Source: Megasphaera sp. AM44-1BH (lineage in GTDB: Bacteria > Bacillota > Negativicutes > Veillonellales > Megasphaeraceae). From it: a stretch of 64,000 bases of DNA. Under the pieces are notes generated by a model, which made no database searches, was not told where the DNA came from, and saw only the letters and a program-made list of their open reading frames with translations. Shown here piece by piece: positions 61,023-64,000 of the stretch; the first letter of the stretch is position 1, and the number at the start of each line of letters is the position of its first letter. Made by a program: the position numbers and the translations under genes. The DNA is taken from assembly GCF_003467125.1 (NCBI RefSeq), contig NZ_QSFA01000008.1, positions 40,790 to 104,789 on the forward strand. The letters are read 5' to 3'.

Positions 61023-62350
61023 GTTACCAGAATCTTATCGACGCGGAGATTATCCATATCCATGACTTCAAAGGTGAAGTTTTTCCAGCTGCACGTATCT
61101 GTCTCTGCAGGGATACGGCCTATTTTGTACGTGACGAATCCGGCCAGGGTTTTGTATAAATCATCTTCTTCACCGGGAAGGTCTTCGTCGAGGTCAAAGA
61201 AATCTTTAAATTCCTCAATCGTAAGCAGTCCTTCCATGAGCCATTCGTTCGGACTGCGGCGGATGATGCGGTTGGCTTCTTCCTGTTTTTCCTCTTCACC
61301 GGCAGGCATGATGCCCAGGAGTTCTTCCAGAATATCATGGAGCGTGACGATTCCGCTCAGGCTGCCGTATTCATCGAGAACGGCTGCTTCATGGACACCG
61401 TGTTCGCGGAAGGTCTGGACGACTTTCATGATATCCATGGATTCGGGAACATAAATGGGACGGCGCAGGCTGTCTTCCAGAATCTGTATCATCGATGGCG
61501 TATGTTGTTTCAGGACCGACGCATGATATTTTCCAAAGACGTCCGTAATCGATACGACACCGACAAAATCGTCGAGAGAGCCGCGGCCGACAGGCATAAT
61601 CAGATGATGGCAGTCGAGCATTTCCCTGATGACCGTTTCTTCCGGATCTTCCAGATCAATCCAGTCTACCTGGGTGCGGTTGGTCATGATATCGCTTACA
61701 TCCATATCGCCGAGGCGGAAAACGCGGTCCACCAGTTCCGGTTCTTCTTTGGCAAAGGCTCCCAGTTCTGCCCCTTGTTCGAGAAGAAGTTTGATTTCGT
61801 CTTCTGTGACCGGTTTCTTCTGGGGATGGCCGGCCCCCATGAGTTTCATGACGGCTGCCGTCGAAGCAGACAAAAACCATACTAAAGGCGTACAGAAAGA
61901 AGAGAAATACAGCATGGGACGGGCCAGAAAGCAGGCAATCCGTTCCGGATTATCAATAGCCAGACGTTTAGGGACCAGTTCACCCAGAATCAATGTCAGA
62001 TAGGTGATGGCGATGACCAGTGTGGTCAGACTTACGGAATAGGCGTATGGTGCAATAGGCGGATACAGAGCGATGAGAGATTGTGACATAGGCTCTGCCA
62101 TAGCCGTACCGCCATAGACACCGGTGAGCAGGCTGACCAGTGTCATGCCGAATTGTACGGTAGAAAACATTTTATTCGGGTTTTCCCGTAACCGGATGAC
62201 AATGCGGGCAGAGCGGTTTCCTTCTTCTACCAAAGCTTCCAGGCGGGCCTGACTGCAACTGACGATGGACATTTCCAGCATAGAAAAAATACCATTTCCT
62301 ATGATGAGCAATACGATGACCAAAAATTGTTCTCCTAGCGAGACATCCAA
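61001..62350 (-). CDS. HlyC/CorC-family membrane protein (DUF21, CBS pair, transporter-associated domain)
   Basis: The protein has about 449 aa with four N-terminal helices of the DUF21 (CNNM) domain (NGIFSMLEMSIVSCSQARLE, VQFGMTLVSLLTGVYGGTAM, TYLTLILGELVPKRLAI), two CBS motifs (VSDIMTNRTQVDWIDLEDPE, RRPIYVPESMDIMKVVQTFR, EYGSLSGIVTLHDILEELLG) and a C-terminal CorC_HlyC domain. Related proteins export Mg2+/Co2+. The start is unclear: TTG 62350, TTG 62362 (at the ribosome site) or TTG 62323 (AGGAG eight bases upstream). Confidence 0.9.
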   Translation of the reverse strand: MDVSLGEQFLVIVLLIIGNGIFSMLEMSIVSCSQARLEALVEEGNRSARIVIRLRENPNKMFSTVQFGMTLVSLLTGVYGGTAMAEPMSQSLIALYPPIAPYAYSVSLTTLVIAITYLTLILGELVPKRLAIDNPERIACFLARPMLYFSSFCTPLVWFLSASTAAVMKLMGAGHPQKKPVTEDEIKLLLEQGAELGAFAKEEPELVDRVFRLGDMDVSDIMTNRTQVDWIDLEDPEETVIREMLDCHHLIMPVGRGSLDDFVGVVSITDVFGKYHASVLKQHTPSMIQILEDSLRRPIYVPESMDIMKVVQTFREHGVHEAAVLDEYGSLSGIVTLHDILEELLGIMPAGEEEKQEEANRIIRRSPNEWLMEGLLTIEEFKDFFDLDEDLPGEEDDLYKTLAGFVTYKIGRIPAETDTCSWKNFTFEVMDMDNLRVDKILVTKKETAE

Positions 62351-62532
62351 GTCTGATAACAACTCCTTTTTCCATTCAAAAATATAGGGGATTTGATGTG
62401 TATTATATCGTGTTTAGCCTGTTTAGGCAAGATGATGGCAGAAACATTCCGTTTCGTCATACTCTGTACTGGCAGGCATGGGCAGACTCTGGTATGATAA
62501 ATATAAAAGCGGTATTTCAAGGAGGTTGATGC

Positions 62533-63069
62533 ATGATGATCTATACAGGGGATGAAATGGAAAAGAAAGCCGTCCTGGAAACGGCATCCCGCATGTGTGC
62601 GGCAGCCAGGACTGCACCGAAAACGAGACATATTGACGGTATCCATACGCTGGTCGTCACGGGAGAGGAAAAAGATGCACTGGCCGATAAAATGGAAGAA
62701 ATCGGAAAGAAGTATTTTGGCGATTCCTGGCAGCACTGGTATGGACGGGATGCAGGAAATGTACGGCAGGCTGATGCAGTAGTCCTCATCGGTATCGAAA
62801 AAAGTTATCGAGGCCTGGCCCACTGTGATTTCTGTGATTTCGGAGATTGTGGCGGCTGCCGGGAAGCTGGCGGCAACTGTGCGTATATCTACGTCGATCT
62901 GGGCATTGCCCTGTCTTCTGCTGCACTGGCTGCACACAGGGAACTGACAGACAGCCGTATATATGCTTCTATTGGAAAAGCAGCCGGTGAAATGCCATAC
63001 GGCTGTGAATATAAATGGCTGGGTATTGCCATATCCATTTCCGGGAAGGATCCTTTTTTTGACCGGTAA
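62533..63069 (+). CDS. DUF2148 ferredoxin-like protein
   Basis: The 178-aa protein has the Cys cluster CDFCDFGDCGGCREAGGNC (about residues 98-116) suited to an iron-sulphur centre, a nucleotide-binding-like text ADAVVLIGIEKSYRGLAHC and GIALSSAALAAHRELTDSRI. This fits DUF2148 of anaerobes, whose function is not known. ATG 62533 follows AAGGAGGT. It reads alone on the plus strand, divergent from the CorC-like gene. Confidence 0.85.
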   Translation: MMIYTGDEMEKKAVLETASRMCAAARTAPKTRHIDGIHTLVVTGEEKDALADKMEEIGKKYFGDSWQHWYGRDAGNVRQADAVVLIGIEKSYRGLAHCDFCDFGDCGGCREAGGNCAYIYVDLGIALSSAALAAHRELTDSRIYASIGKAAGEMPYGCEYKWLGIAISISGKDPFFDR

Positions 63070-63151
63070 AAAATATAAACGGGTAGTTCACATTTTTTCT
63101 GTATCTGCTATACTAGATACGGATTGAAATACAGGGAAAGAAGGAAGTATC

Positions 63152-63901
63152 ATGAAGTTTCAGCAGATTTTGAAAAAAGTATGTATTCTCCTTTCGGGAG
63201 CCGTCATGAGCGCCTCTGTCTGTCTGGCTGCCATACCGTACGATCAGGTTCTCATCGGCGGTATCGGACCCGGTTCGGCTGTCAGCTATATGAAGAGTCT
63301 CTATGGCCAGCCTGATGCTACGAATTTTGATACGCCGACTCAGGCAACGTATACGTATGGCAATTCCTTTGTCATTACGTCTAACCCATCAGATGTCAGT
63401 ACGATTTTTACTGTCCTTTCCTCTGGCCATAATGGCCTGAATACGCCGGCTGGTGTCGGTGTCGGTATGGATGAAGCCGTCATTACAGAAAAGTACGGTC
63501 CCTGCGAAAGAAAGGGAGAAGTCAATGGTGTCACCTACTATCATTACGCTATGGAACCCAATCCGTCGCTGCCCAATGCCTTTGGGGGATATAGTTTTGG
63601 TGTAGAAAACGGTAAGATCATCTCCATCTGGGCCGGTGTTGTAGCCGATGATAATGGAGCAGCTGCCGCAGCAGCCGTGGCAGGTGGCACAGCATCTGCA
63701 GCAGATGGAACGGCACAGGCCTCCCAGAATGCAGCTTCCCAGGAATCAGCACCTGTACCGGTCGTTGCTCCCGTCAGTCCGGCTGATGCTAAAACCATAG
63801 CAGAACACAATGCGTCGGAACAGAAAGAAACGGCTCCGGATACGACATCCAGGGTCACAACAGACAATGGAACGACTGTCACTATAGAAAAGACAGAATA
63901 A
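63152..63901 (+). CDS. Secreted protein of unknown function
   Basis: The 249-aa protein has a signal peptide (cleaved near CLA-AIPY), then a globular domain (about 30-155) with YDQVLIGGIGPGSAVSYMKS, LYGQPDATNF and GVGMDEAVITEKYGPCERKG, which reads as two repeats of a 'GxxxxxVxxxYGxP' unit. The last 90 residues are Ala/Ser/Pro-rich and disordered. I do not recognise a family. It begins 82 bases after the ferredoxin-like gene; ATG 63152 follows AAGAAGGA. Confidence 0.75.
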   Translation: MKFQQILKKVCILLSGAVMSASVCLAAIPYDQVLIGGIGPGSAVSYMKSLYGQPDATNFDTPTQATYTYGNSFVITSNPSDVSTIFTVLSSGHNGLNTPAGVGVGMDEAVITEKYGPCERKGEVNGVTYYHYAMEPNPSLPNAFGGYSFGVENGKIISIWAGVVADDNGAAAAAAVAGGTASAADGTAQASQNAASQESAPVPVVAPVSPADAKTIAEHNASEQKETAPDTTSRVTTDNGTTVTIEKTE

Positions 63902-64000
63902 GAGACATAGGAACACGTGATGTAAGCTGCAAAAACAGACTGCTGCACGAAGCTTGATATGCTCCCCCTATGAGAGACAGTAAAAAATAAAACTGTCATC

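Noticed and set aside
63902..64000. Gene or RNA in the last 99 bases
   Set aside because: Only a small GACAGT/ACTGTC hairpin is visible at the edge; there is not enough sequence to support a call.

Overview
The window is chromosomal DNA around the replication origin of a diderm Firmicute, most likely one of the Negativicutes (Megasphaera-like; genus is an inference). The Firmicute core order rpmH-rnpA-yidD-yidC-jag-mnmE-mnmG-rsmG / dnaA-dnaN-yaaA-recF-DUF721-remB-gyrB is intact. A Skp/OmpH periplasmic chaperone, a periplasmic CbiK-type chelatase, a DciA-type (DUF721) protein and pyruvate:ferredoxin oxidoreductase fit an anaerobic, outer-membrane-bearing fermenter. I saw no rRNA, tRNA, CRISPR array, insertion sequence or prophage.

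Layout. 1-3.1 kb (minus): parA-parB-DUF4446-M23 peptidase. 3.2-8.5 kb: MetH-activation-like protein, purA, an Old Yellow Enzyme homologue behind a 15-bp-arm inverted repeat, a ytfI/ytfJ-like pair, Skp. 8.8-15.2 kb: a copper region with csoR-copA under a visible CsoR operator, a two-component system whose sensor loop is rich in Met and His, and a membrane protein with a Met-rich tail. Three perfect parS sites lie here: one inside copA, one at the centre of a 48-bp perfect palindrome and one intergenic. 15.5-22.9 kb: aminotransferase, two transporters, an orphan binding protein, malic enzyme and LysR. 23.2-26.7 kb: nifJ.

26.8-35.8 kb is the most novel block. It has a class III CoA-transferase, a PrpR-like regulator with a degenerate sigma54-activator domain, a divergent aconitase-family protein, a LeuD-like and a LeuC-like subunit, an RraA/HMG-aldolase-like protein, a KdgT-type permease and a LysR regulator. 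It looks like an uptake-(de)hydration-retroaldol route for a branched or hydroxylated dicarboxylic acid ending in pyruvate. The substrate is unknown.

35.9-37.2 kb: exported CbiK behind a cobalamin riboswitch. 37.3-43 kb (minus): fruR-fruK-fruA-ptsH-ptsI with a decamer-repeat operator. 43.2-44.7 kb: an oxalate/formate-type MFS transporter behind what I read as a ZTP (pfl) riboswitch. 44.7-45.8 kb: a DacA-family protein that has lost its catalytic Ser and Lys. 45.8-52.3 kb: the leftward origin operon. DnaA boxes flank dnaA on both sides (about 52.6-52.74 and 54.41-54.53 kb). To the right are dnaN to gyrB, a secreted His/Gly-tailed protein, a CorC/HlyC-type membrane protein, a DUF2148 ferredoxin-like protein and another secreted unknown. 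Most core genes point away from the origin on both sides.
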